In this document: in pieces, positions 16,766-24,453 of the stretch
Layout: each line of letters starts with the position of its first letter
Position numbering within the stretch: the first letter of the stretch is position 1
Made by a program: the position numbers and the translations under genes
The notes under the pieces: generated by a model
What the model was told of the DNA's origin: nothing
Database searches by the model: none
The model's input: the letters and a program-made list of their open reading frames with translations, nothing else
DNA from: CAYNRA01 sp046293395
GTDB lineage: Bacteria; Bacteroidota; Bacteroidia; Cytophagales; Spirosomataceae
Assembly (NCBI GenBank): GCA_046293395.1
Contig: JBKBOU010000002.1
Span: 620,001 to 684,000 of the forward strand
DNA length: 64,000 nt
Direction of reading: 5' to 3'

Positions 16766-17489
16766 CAACTACGTTTTCATTGATAATTTTCGACACTTCT
16801 TTCAATTTCCCATCTACAAATAACTGAGCCATGTTTTCCAACGTTGCACCTTTGTCATTTGGGGCATAATTAACGTAGTCACAGAATAGCAAACCTGCCT
16901 GCTTTTGTCTGTTTACCGCTTCCCGGAAACGAATGCCCCCACCGTTTGTCTTGTACTCGTACGCAAAATAATCAATAAATGAAGTTCCTTTATTAACCCA
17001 ATATACGAATGTATCTTCGTGGTCATCTCCCCCACCTTCTTCAGTAAAAAACACTTTGACTTTGTAATATTCCGTGTTCTTAATCTTCTCTTTCCCCAAA
17101 TATTCTTTCTTCGCTGCGGGGTCTTTCAATACACCTGGAATTAAAAAAAAATAAGCTACTGAATTAACAGAATTTTTATACTTATTCATCATAGAATCAG
17201 GCAATTGCACCTGCATTTCTCCGAAATAACGAACAAATCCTTTGTTTGAAACCTTGTCTGTAATCACTTCTCCGGTTGTGTCTGTTTGTATCCGCGTATA
17301 GATAAACGCACCCTCATTTCGGACTAAATTATAGTACGCATCCCTGAACTTGAACGAAACCTCTGTATGTTCAAATATTTCCCCCCCGTGTGCCAAAACG
17401 GCTTTATCTATCACTTCCTCCGCAGCCGGTTGGCAGTTCCAAAGTGTTGCAACAAGCAACAACACACCTATCATCTGTTTTACTTTCAT
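16740..17489 (-). CDS. DUF6503-like lipoprotein
   Basis: 249 residues with a lipoprotein signal ending in ATLWNC, so it is probably anchored to a membrane facing the periplasm. The body is a LolA-like/beta-rich fold of the type annotated as DUF6503: an early HGG motif (AVLAHGGEIFEHTEVSF), a central YFFLIPG segment and a lysine-rich C-terminus. Function unknown. The ATG at 17489 is preferred to a TTG at 17516 because it starts the signal peptide and lies 14 nt after a -7 element. Convergent with the glycosyltransferase-like gene. Confidence 0.75.
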   Translation of the reverse strand: MKVKQMIGVLLLVATLWNCQPAAEEVIDKAVLAHGGEIFEHTEVSFKFRDAYYNLVRNEGAFIYTRIQTDTTGEVITDKVSNKGFVRYFGEMQVQLPDSMMNKYKNSVNSVAYFFLIPGVLKDPAAKKEYLGKEKIKNTEYYKVKVFFTEEGGGDDHEDTFVYWVNKGTSFIDYFAYEYKTNGGGIRFREAVNRQKQAGLLFCDYVNYAPNDKGATLENMAQLFVDGKLKEVSKIINENVVVKDLKPKQ

Positions 17490-17503
17490 CTTTTCTTTTT
17501 TAG

Positions 17504-17511
17504 CAAATTTA
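17504..17511 (-). promoter_or_regulatory. Bacteroidota -7 promoter element for the DUF6503-like gene
   Basis: On the minus strand TAAATTTG matches TAnnTTTG, 14 nt upstream of the ATG at 17489. It supports that start. Confidence 0.5.
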
Positions 17512-17723
17512 GTCAAATTTTGAGAAATTAATAACCAACAAATAGTACTTGAAGCGATTTTACTTGAGACACAAAAAATACCTCAAAACGCTCTCTTCTC
17601 TCTAATTTATGCCCTTATATCTTAATTTTCCTTTCTTCTACACGCATTCGTCCGACACAAAACCTTTTTGTTTGTATTTTAGTCATCTTGTAAATGAATT
17701 TCATTAATCTTTCCCCCCCATCT

Positions 17724-19277
17724 ATGAAAAAAACAATTTTTACACTTCTTGTTTTTCTGTCGGCTCTCCCGTTTTGTCGGGCACAACAGATTTCTTTGGA
17801 AGAAATGACCGTGCAGCAACTCCAAACTGCGTATAAAACAGGAAAAATGACCATTCCACAAGCGACACAATGGTATTTGGATCGCATCAAAGCCATTGAT
17901 CAAGCAGGCCCCGAACTCCGTTCTGTCTTGGCTGTAAACCCCGATGCCATGCAAATTGCACAAGAACTTGAAAAAGAGCGCAAAGCAGGAAAAAGCCGCG
18001 GGCCGCTGCACGGTGTTCCGGTGTTACTTAAAGACAATATTGACACGCACGACAAAATGCCTACCACGGCTGGTTCCCGTGCTTTGCAATTTTCGATTGC
18101 TCCCGAAGACAGCTGGGTTACTGCACAATTACGCGCCGCAGGTGCTATTATCCTCGGGAAAGCCAATTTAAGTGAGTGGGCGAATTTCCGAAGTAGCGCT
18201 TCGTCTAGTGGATGGAGTGGCATGGTTGGCCAAACAAAAAATCCCTACGTTTTAACCAAAAATCCATGCGGTTCAAGTGCTGGTTCAGGCGTTTCTGTCT
18301 CTGCCAATCTTTGTATGATTGCCATCGGAACAGAAACCAACGGTTCCATCGTTTGCCCTTCCAATGCGAATGGTGTCGTCGGGATTAAGCCAACTGTCGG
18401 GCTGATTAGCCGGAGAGGAATTATTCCGATTTCGGAAACGCAAGATACATCTGGTCCTATGGCACGGACAGTTCGCGACGCTGCCATTGCTTTGGGCGCC
18501 TTGACGGGAATCGACCCAAGAGATGAAAGAACAGCGGCAAGCCAAGGTAAATCTTACACCGACTACACGTCATTTCTTGACAAAAATGCCCTGAAAGGCA
18601 AGAAAATTGGCATTTTCAAGCAACCACTTGGTCGCGTGCCAGAGGTAGATGCTCTTTTTTGGAAAGCTGTTGAAAGTATGAAAAAACAAGGAGCGACTTT
18701 TGTGGAAATCGACCAAATAACGGCGGCAAAAAATGTTGGTGCGGCTTCTTACCAAGTATTATTGTATGAATTTAAAGATGGGCTAAACAAATATTTCAAG
18801 TCATTAGGGCCTAATTCTCCCATAAAAAGTATCGATGATTTGATTGAGTTCAATATCCAAGATTCGATTGAAATCAAGGAATATGACCAAAAATTGATTA
18901 CGATGGCGCGTGCAAAAGGTTCATTGGATTCACCGGAATACAAAGAAGCGTTGCAAACGATGCGAGATGGAATCCAGAAAAGAGGGATTGACAGTGTGAT
19001 GGCAGTACATCAATTAGATGCGATTATCGCGCCAACAGGCAGCCCTGCTTGGGATATTGACCCAAAAAATGGTGATACCTTCCGGATTGGTAGCTCATCT
19101 CCTGCTGCACAAGCTGGGTATCCGAATATTACTGTTCCGATGGGTTTTGTAGGAGAACTTCCGGTGGGTATTTCTTTTTTCGGGAAAGCCTGGTCTGAAC
19201 CGACCCTTCTGGGTATCGCTTACAGCTACGAGCAACTTTCAAAACACCGAAAAGCACCTCGATTTATTCCGAATTAA
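17724..19277 (+). CDS. Secreted amidase (amidase signature family)
   Basis: 517 residues with a signal peptide (cleavage after CRA, about residue 20). Ser-cisSer-Lys triad of the amidase signature family: Lys103 in LLKDNID, Ser184/185 in CGSSAGSG, nucleophile Ser208 in GTETNGSIVCPS. The periplasmic location is typical of Bacteroidota members related to peptide or aryl-acyl amidases; the substrate is unknown. ATG at 17724 starts the signal peptide; an in-frame ATG at 17694 would only add a non-signal leader. Followed by pnuC 84 nt downstream on the same strand. Confidence 0.9.
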   Translation: MKKTIFTLLVFLSALPFCRAQQISLEEMTVQQLQTAYKTGKMTIPQATQWYLDRIKAIDQAGPELRSVLAVNPDAMQIAQELEKERKAGKSRGPLHGVPVLLKDNIDTHDKMPTTAGSRALQFSIAPEDSWVTAQLRAAGAIILGKANLSEWANFRSSASSSGWSGMVGQTKNPYVLTKNPCGSSAGSGVSVSANLCMIAIGTETNGSIVCPSNANGVVGIKPTVGLISRRGIIPISETQDTSGPMARTVRDAAIALGALTGIDPRDERTAASQGKSYTDYTSFLDKNALKGKKIGIFKQPLGRVPEVDALFWKAVESMKKQGATFVEIDQITAAKNVGAASYQVLLYEFKDGLNKYFKSLGPNSPIKSIDDLIEFNIQDSIEIKEYDQKLITMARAKGSLDSPEYKEALQTMRDGIQKRGIDSVMAVHQLDAIIAPTGSPAWDIDPKNGDTFRIGSSSPAAQAGYPNITVPMGFVGELPVGISFFGKAWSEPTLLGIAYSYEQLSKHRKAPRFIPN

Positions 19278-19361
19278 ATTTGTACGGGTAAGGAACAAAG
19301 ATGAGGTTGTATTTATTTCCATGAATATGCCTTATCTTTCGTTCCTTTTACTTTGAAATCT

Positions 19362-20033
19362 ATGCTTGATATTTTCCGTATTGACCGCCTTTTTTTTACG
19401 TTTTGGGGCTACCCGATGAGTCATATTGAGTTTTGGGCAACGATGACTGGCGCAGTAGCGGTCTGGTTGTCTGTGCGTGAAAATGTCTGGTCTTGGGTTA
19501 TTGGGCTTACCAATGTTTTGCTAGCTTTTGGGCTTTTCTACCAGATTCAGCTTTATCCGGATATGTTTTTACAAGTTTTTTTCTTTGTTACGAATATTCT
19601 CGGATTTTGGTATTGGAAATTCCCAAAAAATGAAGAAAAAAATAAAAACAATGAATTGATTATCAGCAAATTAAATCCAAGAAATTTTCTTATTTATTCG
19701 ATACTTGCTCTTTTATTTACAGGTTTATTTGGTACGTTTTCTCGACATTTACATCAAATTTTTCCGCGATTATTCAGTCTTCCGAGTGCATTTCCATTTA
19801 TAGATTCTTTCACGACGATTATGAGTATTTATGCGACATTCCTGCTGATGCGCAAAAAAGTAGAAGCTTGGTGGATTTGGTTAGCCGTTGATATTTTGAG
19901 TACGTACATGTATTATGTTAAGGAAGTAAAACTGTACGCTTTTTTGTATTTTATTTTCTGTCTCATTGCCGCACAAGGTGCTTGGAGTTGGACGAAGCAA
20001 TATAGACAACAAAAGAAACTCACGCATTCCTAA
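19362..20033 (+). CDS. pnuC: Nicotinamide riboside transporter PnuC
   Basis: 223 residues with about seven membrane segments. PnuC hallmarks are present: WLSVRENVWSWVIGLTNVLL, then FFVTNILGFWYW, and near the C-terminus WWIWLAVDILSTYMYYVKEV. It facilitates uptake of nicotinamide riboside, trapped by phosphorylation, for NAD synthesis. No kinase (NadR) gene is adjacent. ATG at 19362 is used; a TTG 9 nt upstream is possible. A TACTTTG box lies at 19349-19355. The gene ends at a strong terminator. Confidence 0.9.
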   Translation: MLDIFRIDRLFFTFWGYPMSHIEFWATMTGAVAVWLSVRENVWSWVIGLTNVLLAFGLFYQIQLYPDMFLQVFFFVTNILGFWYWKFPKNEEKNKNNELIISKLNPRNFLIYSILALLFTGLFGTFSRHLHQIFPRLFSLPSAFPFIDSFTTIMSIYATFLLMRKKVEAWWIWLAVDILSTYMYYVKEVKLYAFLYFIFCLIAAQGAWSWTKQYRQQKKLTHS

Positions 20034-20048
20034 AACAAGGAAGAATGA

Positions 20049-20083
20049 AAAACGCGACTTTAACAAAAATAAAGTCGCGTTTT
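20049..20083. terminator. Bidirectional terminator
   Basis: Perfect 14-bp arms AAAACGCGACTTTA and reverse complement around a 7-nt loop, between convergent pnuC and the glucanase gene. Confidence 0.9.
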
Positions 20084-20087
20084 GTAT

Positions 20088-21722
20088 TTACTCAAATCCG
20101 AGTACTTGTTTTCCTTTTTTTGCTTCGGGCGTTGCCATGAAGGTATTCCATAAAAGTCCTGTTCTGTGATTCTCAATCATGCAAATAATCGGGCCTTGGT
20201 CGATGGCGAGATACGAGTCAGCAAACCATAAATTCGATAAATTAAACGCATCCTTAAAACCGTACTCTCCCCAGATTTTATCACCCAAAACATAATAAAA
20301 ATGGTGTAAAGCATCCATTGACTCCTTGGGTGTATAAGGAAAAGCAGACAAGGCGGCGGTCGGAGAAATAACGCCCAAATCCTCTGTCGGAGAGTGAGCC
20401 GCGTAGCCGTTGTGTGAGTCACTTGCGGTTAAACCCCAGCAATTTGCACTGTAACCCGCGTAATTTCTTGGATTTCGCACACAATATCTATAATTGATTT
20501 CTGTATGCGCCTTATTTTGTGTCCAGTAGTCCGCATACGAATCTTTCAACCCCTTGGGACTAAGTGCCAAGAACGAATAATGCGAGAAAAACAACGGTCC
20601 ACCAAAGTCAAAACCGAGCGGAAGAGTAACGCCTTCAAAGGTTTTCCCGTTTTTCATTTGCCTTGCCCAACCTTGGTCATAAACCTCCTTGGAAATCGGG
20701 TGAGTAGGTGAAGCAGCCGCTAGAAAATACGTGATGAGACATTCGTTCCAACCTTGAATTTTGTGATTCATGCGCCATCCGTGATTGGCAGACCAATGCC
20801 AGTACAGGACATTTTCGCCTTTGGTATGCCAATCCCATTCCACTGCTTCCCAGAGTTCTGTGATGGTTTTGCGCAATGCCGTTTCTTTGGCATCAGACTG
20901 ATTAAAATACTGACGGGCAGTTAGCAAACCTTGCATTAAGAAAGAAGTTTCTACCAAATCTCCGCCATCATCATACGTACTGAAAGCAACCGTTTCGCCG
21001 GTAGCGCCATTCAACCAATGAGGAAAAACACCGTGGTAAGTTTTTGTCTTATTTTTCAGGAAATCCGTCATTTTGGTTAAGCGTTCGATGGCTTGTTCGC
21101 GTGAGATAAATCCACGTTCAACAGCAACCACCATTGCTAGAATCCCAAAACCAGTTCCACCAGAGGTCACGATGTCTCCGGATGTGTTTCTTTCACGTGC
21201 TAATCCGGAAACAGGATGTCCAAAATCCCAGAAATAGTTGAAAGTTTGTTTTTGGACGAGTGTCAATAATTCGTCGTCTGAAATCCGTGGGAATTTATCA
21301 GCGGGGTCCACTTTGGTTGTCATGCCAAAGCGGTGTAAATTTTGTAATGTTGTTAATTTCTTTGATTTTAGGTCGGGATAAATGACGACTTGGTACGCCG
21401 TAGCGCTCTTCAAATCTTGTTTGGGTTGGAGTGTCACGACGCTATCCCCGCGTGAAAACTGCAAGGATGACTCCACCAATTGTGCTGTGGCTCTTTCAAA
21501 TAATTTGATATACTCCGGAGCAGATTCTTTTGCTAGAGGAGCAGAGAAAGCCAGTTCAACCGTTGGTTTTCCAGCAATATTATTGGCATAAAAACCACCC
21601 GATTGTTGGCCATTTACACGAATAGAGGAAAAATAAAACAACTCAGGTTCAATGGGTTGGGCGGTACAACTTTGCGATAGAAGAGCTATCCACAAAAGTG
21701 TAAAAAAAGAAGTTACTTTCAT
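20088..21722 (-). CDS. GH144-type secreted glucanase (glucoamylase-like), probable endo-beta-1,2-glucanase
   Basis: 544-residue lipoprotein (lipobox LLSQSC) with an N-terminal Ig-like beta-domain (about 25-135) and a C-terminal (alpha/alpha)6 catalytic domain. Landmarks: LTLVQKQTFNYFWDFGHP, SGGTGFGILAMVVAVERGF, YDDGGDLVETSFLMQGLL, YWHWSANHGWRMNHKIQGWNE and LTASDSHNGYAAHSPTEDLG. These match the glucoamylase-like family that includes GH144, founded on a Chitinophaga endo-beta-1,2-glucanase. Last gene of the SusC-SusD-LamG operon, separated from LamG by a terminator-like hairpin. Substrate beta-1,2-glucan is inferred by family. The ATG at 21722 begins the signal peptide. Confidence 0.85.
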   Translation of the reverse strand: MKVTSFFTLLWIALLSQSCTAQPIEPELFYFSSIRVNGQQSGGFYANNIAGKPTVELAFSAPLAKESAPEYIKLFERATAQLVESSLQFSRGDSVVTLQPKQDLKSATAYQVVIYPDLKSKKLTTLQNLHRFGMTTKVDPADKFPRISDDELLTLVQKQTFNYFWDFGHPVSGLARERNTSGDIVTSGGTGFGILAMVVAVERGFISREQAIERLTKMTDFLKNKTKTYHGVFPHWLNGATGETVAFSTYDDGGDLVETSFLMQGLLTARQYFNQSDAKETALRKTITELWEAVEWDWHTKGENVLYWHWSANHGWRMNHKIQGWNECLITYFLAAASPTHPISKEVYDQGWARQMKNGKTFEGVTLPLGFDFGGPLFFSHYSFLALSPKGLKDSYADYWTQNKAHTEINYRYCVRNPRNYAGYSANCWGLTASDSHNGYAAHSPTEDLGVISPTAALSAFPYTPKESMDALHHFYYVLGDKIWGEYGFKDAFNLSNLWFADSYLAIDQGPIICMIENHRTGLLWNTFMATPEAKKGKQVLGFE

Positions 21723-21753
21723 ACATGAATGGATTTTACAGCGATGGCTATTT

Positions 21754-21796
21754 GCAAAAAGAGGCCACTTGCGTTGGGGCAAATGACCTCTTTTGC
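21754..21796 (-). terminator. Intercistronic terminator-like hairpin between LamG and glucanase genes
   Basis: On the minus strand, arms GCAAAAGAGGTCATTTGC and GCAAGTGGCCTCTTTTTGC pair with two mismatches/bulges around a short loop. The right arm contains a T run, as in an intrinsic terminator. It lies between co-directional genes, so it may lower expression of the glucanase relative to SusC/SusD. Confidence 0.6.
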
Positions 21797-21804
21797 TAGT
21801 TTAA

Positions 21805-22707
21805 TTAACGTCCAGCGCTTTCTAATTGGAATAATGAGCTGATGTCGCCATCAGATAACGCACGATTGAAGACACGGATTTCATCAATTTGACCTGTGAA
21901 TAAGTTCTGCCAAACTTGCGTTGATGAGTTCGGATAACCTGTTTGTTGGTTAGCAAATGCACCAATTAACACAGTTGAATTTAATGGGAAAACCAAAGGC
22001 CCTAATGCGCCATTTTTACGTACGCGGAAATTCTTGTTTGAAACCAAAACACCGTTTGCATACAAGTCAATCGTGGATGTTGCTGCATCGTATTTCATCA
22101 CGACTTGTGTCCATTTTCCTGCTCCTTTCACGATTTGGTAGTCGGTTCCTACCACACCAAAGTTATTCAAGTTATCGTGTCCTTCACGTGGGCCGGAAGC
22201 GTATTGTCCGAGTACACCTTTCACGACTAACGTATCAGAAGATGGTTTAAATGAGGCTGTTTCTGCCATCAAGTTGATCATTTGTCCCCAGTCTGGTGCT
22301 GCATTTCTTGCTTCGTTCAAGGCAAAAATAGACGTTGCTTTTCCTTCTACGTTTCTCATGTTTACCCAAGCAGAAACGGTGAAAGAACCCAAGCCATTGG
22401 CTGTGTTCAAGCCAGGAATCGTTGGGTAACGCAAGAAACCTGCTGCCAAACTAACAGCCTGTCCTTTTGCACCCGTCGTAAATGAGGCATTCGTTGACTC
22501 CTCAGGCGCGATATTTGATTTTGCTTCACGCGCGTCGCCGTCAAAACTCCAATATGCCACTAAGTTTGCCGCAGCGACATCATCCGCAGAATTAAAACCA
22601 CCAATTGGCGGAAGTTCAGGTTCTTTATTTGTGTCACACGCTGTCATGACAACCGCTGAAAACAAGGCCAAAGCAGCCAATCCTAGATTTTTTTGAATGG
22701 TTTTCAT
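21805..22707 (-). CDS. LamG-like (concanavalin A-like) surface lipoprotein
   Basis: 300-residue lipoprotein (lipobox VMTAC, Cys about residue 24) with an acidic DTNKEPELPP spacer that could act as a surface-export signal. Residues ~45-295 form a LamG/concanavalin-like jelly roll: LVAYWSFDGDA at the start, SFTVSAWVNM, WTQVVMKYDAATSTIDLYANG, and GQIDEIRVFNRALSDGDI at the end. In third position after SusC and SusD it takes the place of a SusE/F-type surface glycan-binding protein, so a glycan-binding role is inferred. Confidence 0.85.
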   Translation of the reverse strand: MKTIQKNLGLAALALFSAVVMTACDTNKEPELPPIGGFNSADDVAAANLVAYWSFDGDAREAKSNIAPEESTNASFTTGAKGQAVSLAAGFLRYPTIPGLNTANGLGSFTVSAWVNMRNVEGKATSIFALNEARNAAPDWGQMINLMAETASFKPSSDTLVVKGVLGQYASGPREGHDNLNNFGVVGTDYQIVKGAGKWTQVVMKYDAATSTIDLYANGVLVSNKNFRVRKNGALGPLVFPLNSTVLIGAFANQQTGYPNSSTQVWQNLFTGQIDEIRVFNRALSDGDISSLFQLESAGR

Positions 22708-22761
22708 TTGTTTTTACTGTTTTTCTCTTGCTCCGTCAAGAGGATTTAGTGTCTGTATGAT

Positions 22762-22785
22762 ACATGCAAACGGAGCATTGCATGT
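22762..22785. other. Inverted repeat between susD-like and LamG genes
   Basis: Arms ACATGCAA and TTGCATGT around an 8-nt loop in the 179-nt gap. No T run follows, so I do not call it a terminator; it may stabilise or process the operon transcript. Confidence 0.4.
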
Positions 22786-22886
22786 GGTTTATTCTCTAGT
22801 AATACGAATGCGATTTTCTTTTATTTACCTCAATCATCTGAAAAAATTCTTTCAAATGACTCCTTTAAACCCAGTTATTCGGAATT

Positions 22887-24422
22887 TTAATAACCTGGAT
22901 TTTGGGTCAATGTGCCTCCACTCAAAGCGATTTGAACTGCCGGAACTGGTAATTTTTCGTGCTTTCCTGCCACAAAATTCTTTCCTTGTGCTTGCAGTAC
23001 ACTTGCTGCACGCCCTTGCCGAACTAGATCAAAAAAGCGGTCATGCTCCATGGCTAACTCTACGCGGCGTTCCTTCCAGATGGCTTCACGGAGTTGCTCT
23101 TTTCCTAAACCTGAAACTGGCGCTAATCCTGCTCTTTTCCGTACGATATTCAAAGCGTTTTCAGCTTCCCCAAACTGGTTTAACTCCAAAGCTGCCTCCG
23201 CCTGAATCAAGTACAATTCCCCCAACCGAAGCAAATGCACATTTTTTTGCTTTCTGTCACGGTTGCCCAAATAGCTTTCCACATTTTTATTTTCGGAATG
23301 ATACGCTTTGTAATTGTATCGGAGGTTCTCTACTGAGTCTGCGCTCGGAATCCGGAAACCGTCAAATAAGATAGTTCCCTTGAATTTCCCTGAATTATCA
23401 ATGAAGATAATGGTTGAATTTTTCCGAACATCGCCCGGTTCATAAGCATCCGCCAAACTCTGTGAGGGTGTTCCAAAACCCCAGCCTAAGTCTGTCCAGC
23501 CTCCTCGCCCACCAACTCGTGGGCCTTGGCACATCGAATACGCATTGATACCAAAATCACTGTTATTGAATTGACCCGTTTGAATCTCAAAAATAGCTTC
23601 CGAACTATTGTCGCCCGCTTGTCTCCAAATCTGACTATAATCATCGAGTAGGCGGTATTGTCCGGACTGAATCACCTCCCGCGCTTGTGCTGAAGCCGTT
23701 GCCCAATCTTTTCTGTACATAGAAACTTTCGCTAACAAGGCTTGTGCTGTACCTTTTGACATCCGCCCTGCCTGTGTTTGGTTTCTAAGCGGAAGGTTCT
23801 GTACGCCAAATTGTAAGTCTTCTTGAATCAATTGGTAAATTTCTTCTTCTGACGCTCTCGTTTTAAATGCAGGATCGGTATTAGCATCTTGCACATTGGC
23901 AGGTACCCGCGTGATGCGAGGAACACCACCAAACCAACGAACCAAATTGAAATAATAATAGGCGCGAATAACCCGAACTTCACCAGCTAATCTATTTTTT
24001 GTATTTGTATTGAGATTTGACTGCTCAATGGCTTGAAGCGCTTGGTTCGTTTTGGCAATTCCGTTGAAATAGCCAGCCCAAAGTGCTTCGACGAATACAT
24101 TGGTTGGCGTCAAAGAAAAGTTATCAAAAACTCCGACAGTTCCTGCTTGGTCACCAGGCGTACTTCCTTTCTCTGCATCGTCTGATAAAATATTGGTCGC
24201 CGTAATGAACGCAAAGCCGTGCGCATCCCCTGCTGAGCCAAATGATTCACCGCTCATGAGTGAATTATAGACACCAATGACCAAATTTTGAGCAAAATTG
24301 GGGTCAGAGGCGGCAGTTGGCTTGCCTTGAAGGGGGACATCGAGGTAGTCAGAGCTACAAGCAATTGCCCACGGAGCAAGCAAGAGAGTAAGTCCGATTC
24401 GTTTCATATTTTTGTTTTTCAT
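22887..24422 (-). CDS. SusD/RagB family nutrient-binding outer-membrane lipoprotein
   Basis: 511-residue lipoprotein (signal ending WAIACSS). SusD hallmarks: N-terminal SDYLDVPLQG, a helical TPR-like core (AKTNQALQAIE, EVRVIRAYYYFNLVRWFGGVPRI), and the C-terminal segment LLRLGELYLIQAEAAL with IWKERRVELAMEHDRFFDLVRQGRA. It caps the SusC channel and delivers oligosaccharides. It follows the SusC gene by 31 nt in the same operon. An ATG at 24422 is used; a TTG two codons upstream is less likely. Confidence 0.95.
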   Translation of the reverse strand: MKNKNMKRIGLTLLLAPWAIACSSDYLDVPLQGKPTAASDPNFAQNLVIGVYNSLMSGESFGSAGDAHGFAFITATNILSDDAEKGSTPGDQAGTVGVFDNFSLTPTNVFVEALWAGYFNGIAKTNQALQAIEQSNLNTNTKNRLAGEVRVIRAYYYFNLVRWFGGVPRITRVPANVQDANTDPAFKTRASEEEIYQLIQEDLQFGVQNLPLRNQTQAGRMSKGTAQALLAKVSMYRKDWATASAQAREVIQSGQYRLLDDYSQIWRQAGDNSSEAIFEIQTGQFNNSDFGINAYSMCQGPRVGGRGGWTDLGWGFGTPSQSLADAYEPGDVRKNSTIIFIDNSGKFKGTILFDGFRIPSADSVENLRYNYKAYHSENKNVESYLGNRDRKQKNVHLLRLGELYLIQAEAALELNQFGEAENALNIVRKRAGLAPVSGLGKEQLREAIWKERRVELAMEHDRFFDLVRQGRAASVLQAQGKNFVAGKHEKLPVPAVQIALSGGTLTQNPGY

Positions 24423-24453
24423 TGTCAATTTCTATTTTTCTGTTTTCGAACAA

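Noticed and set aside
22697..23374. 225-codon plus-strand open frame antisense to the SusD gene
   Set aside because: No family features and it overlaps a certain SusD gene; it is a shadow frame.
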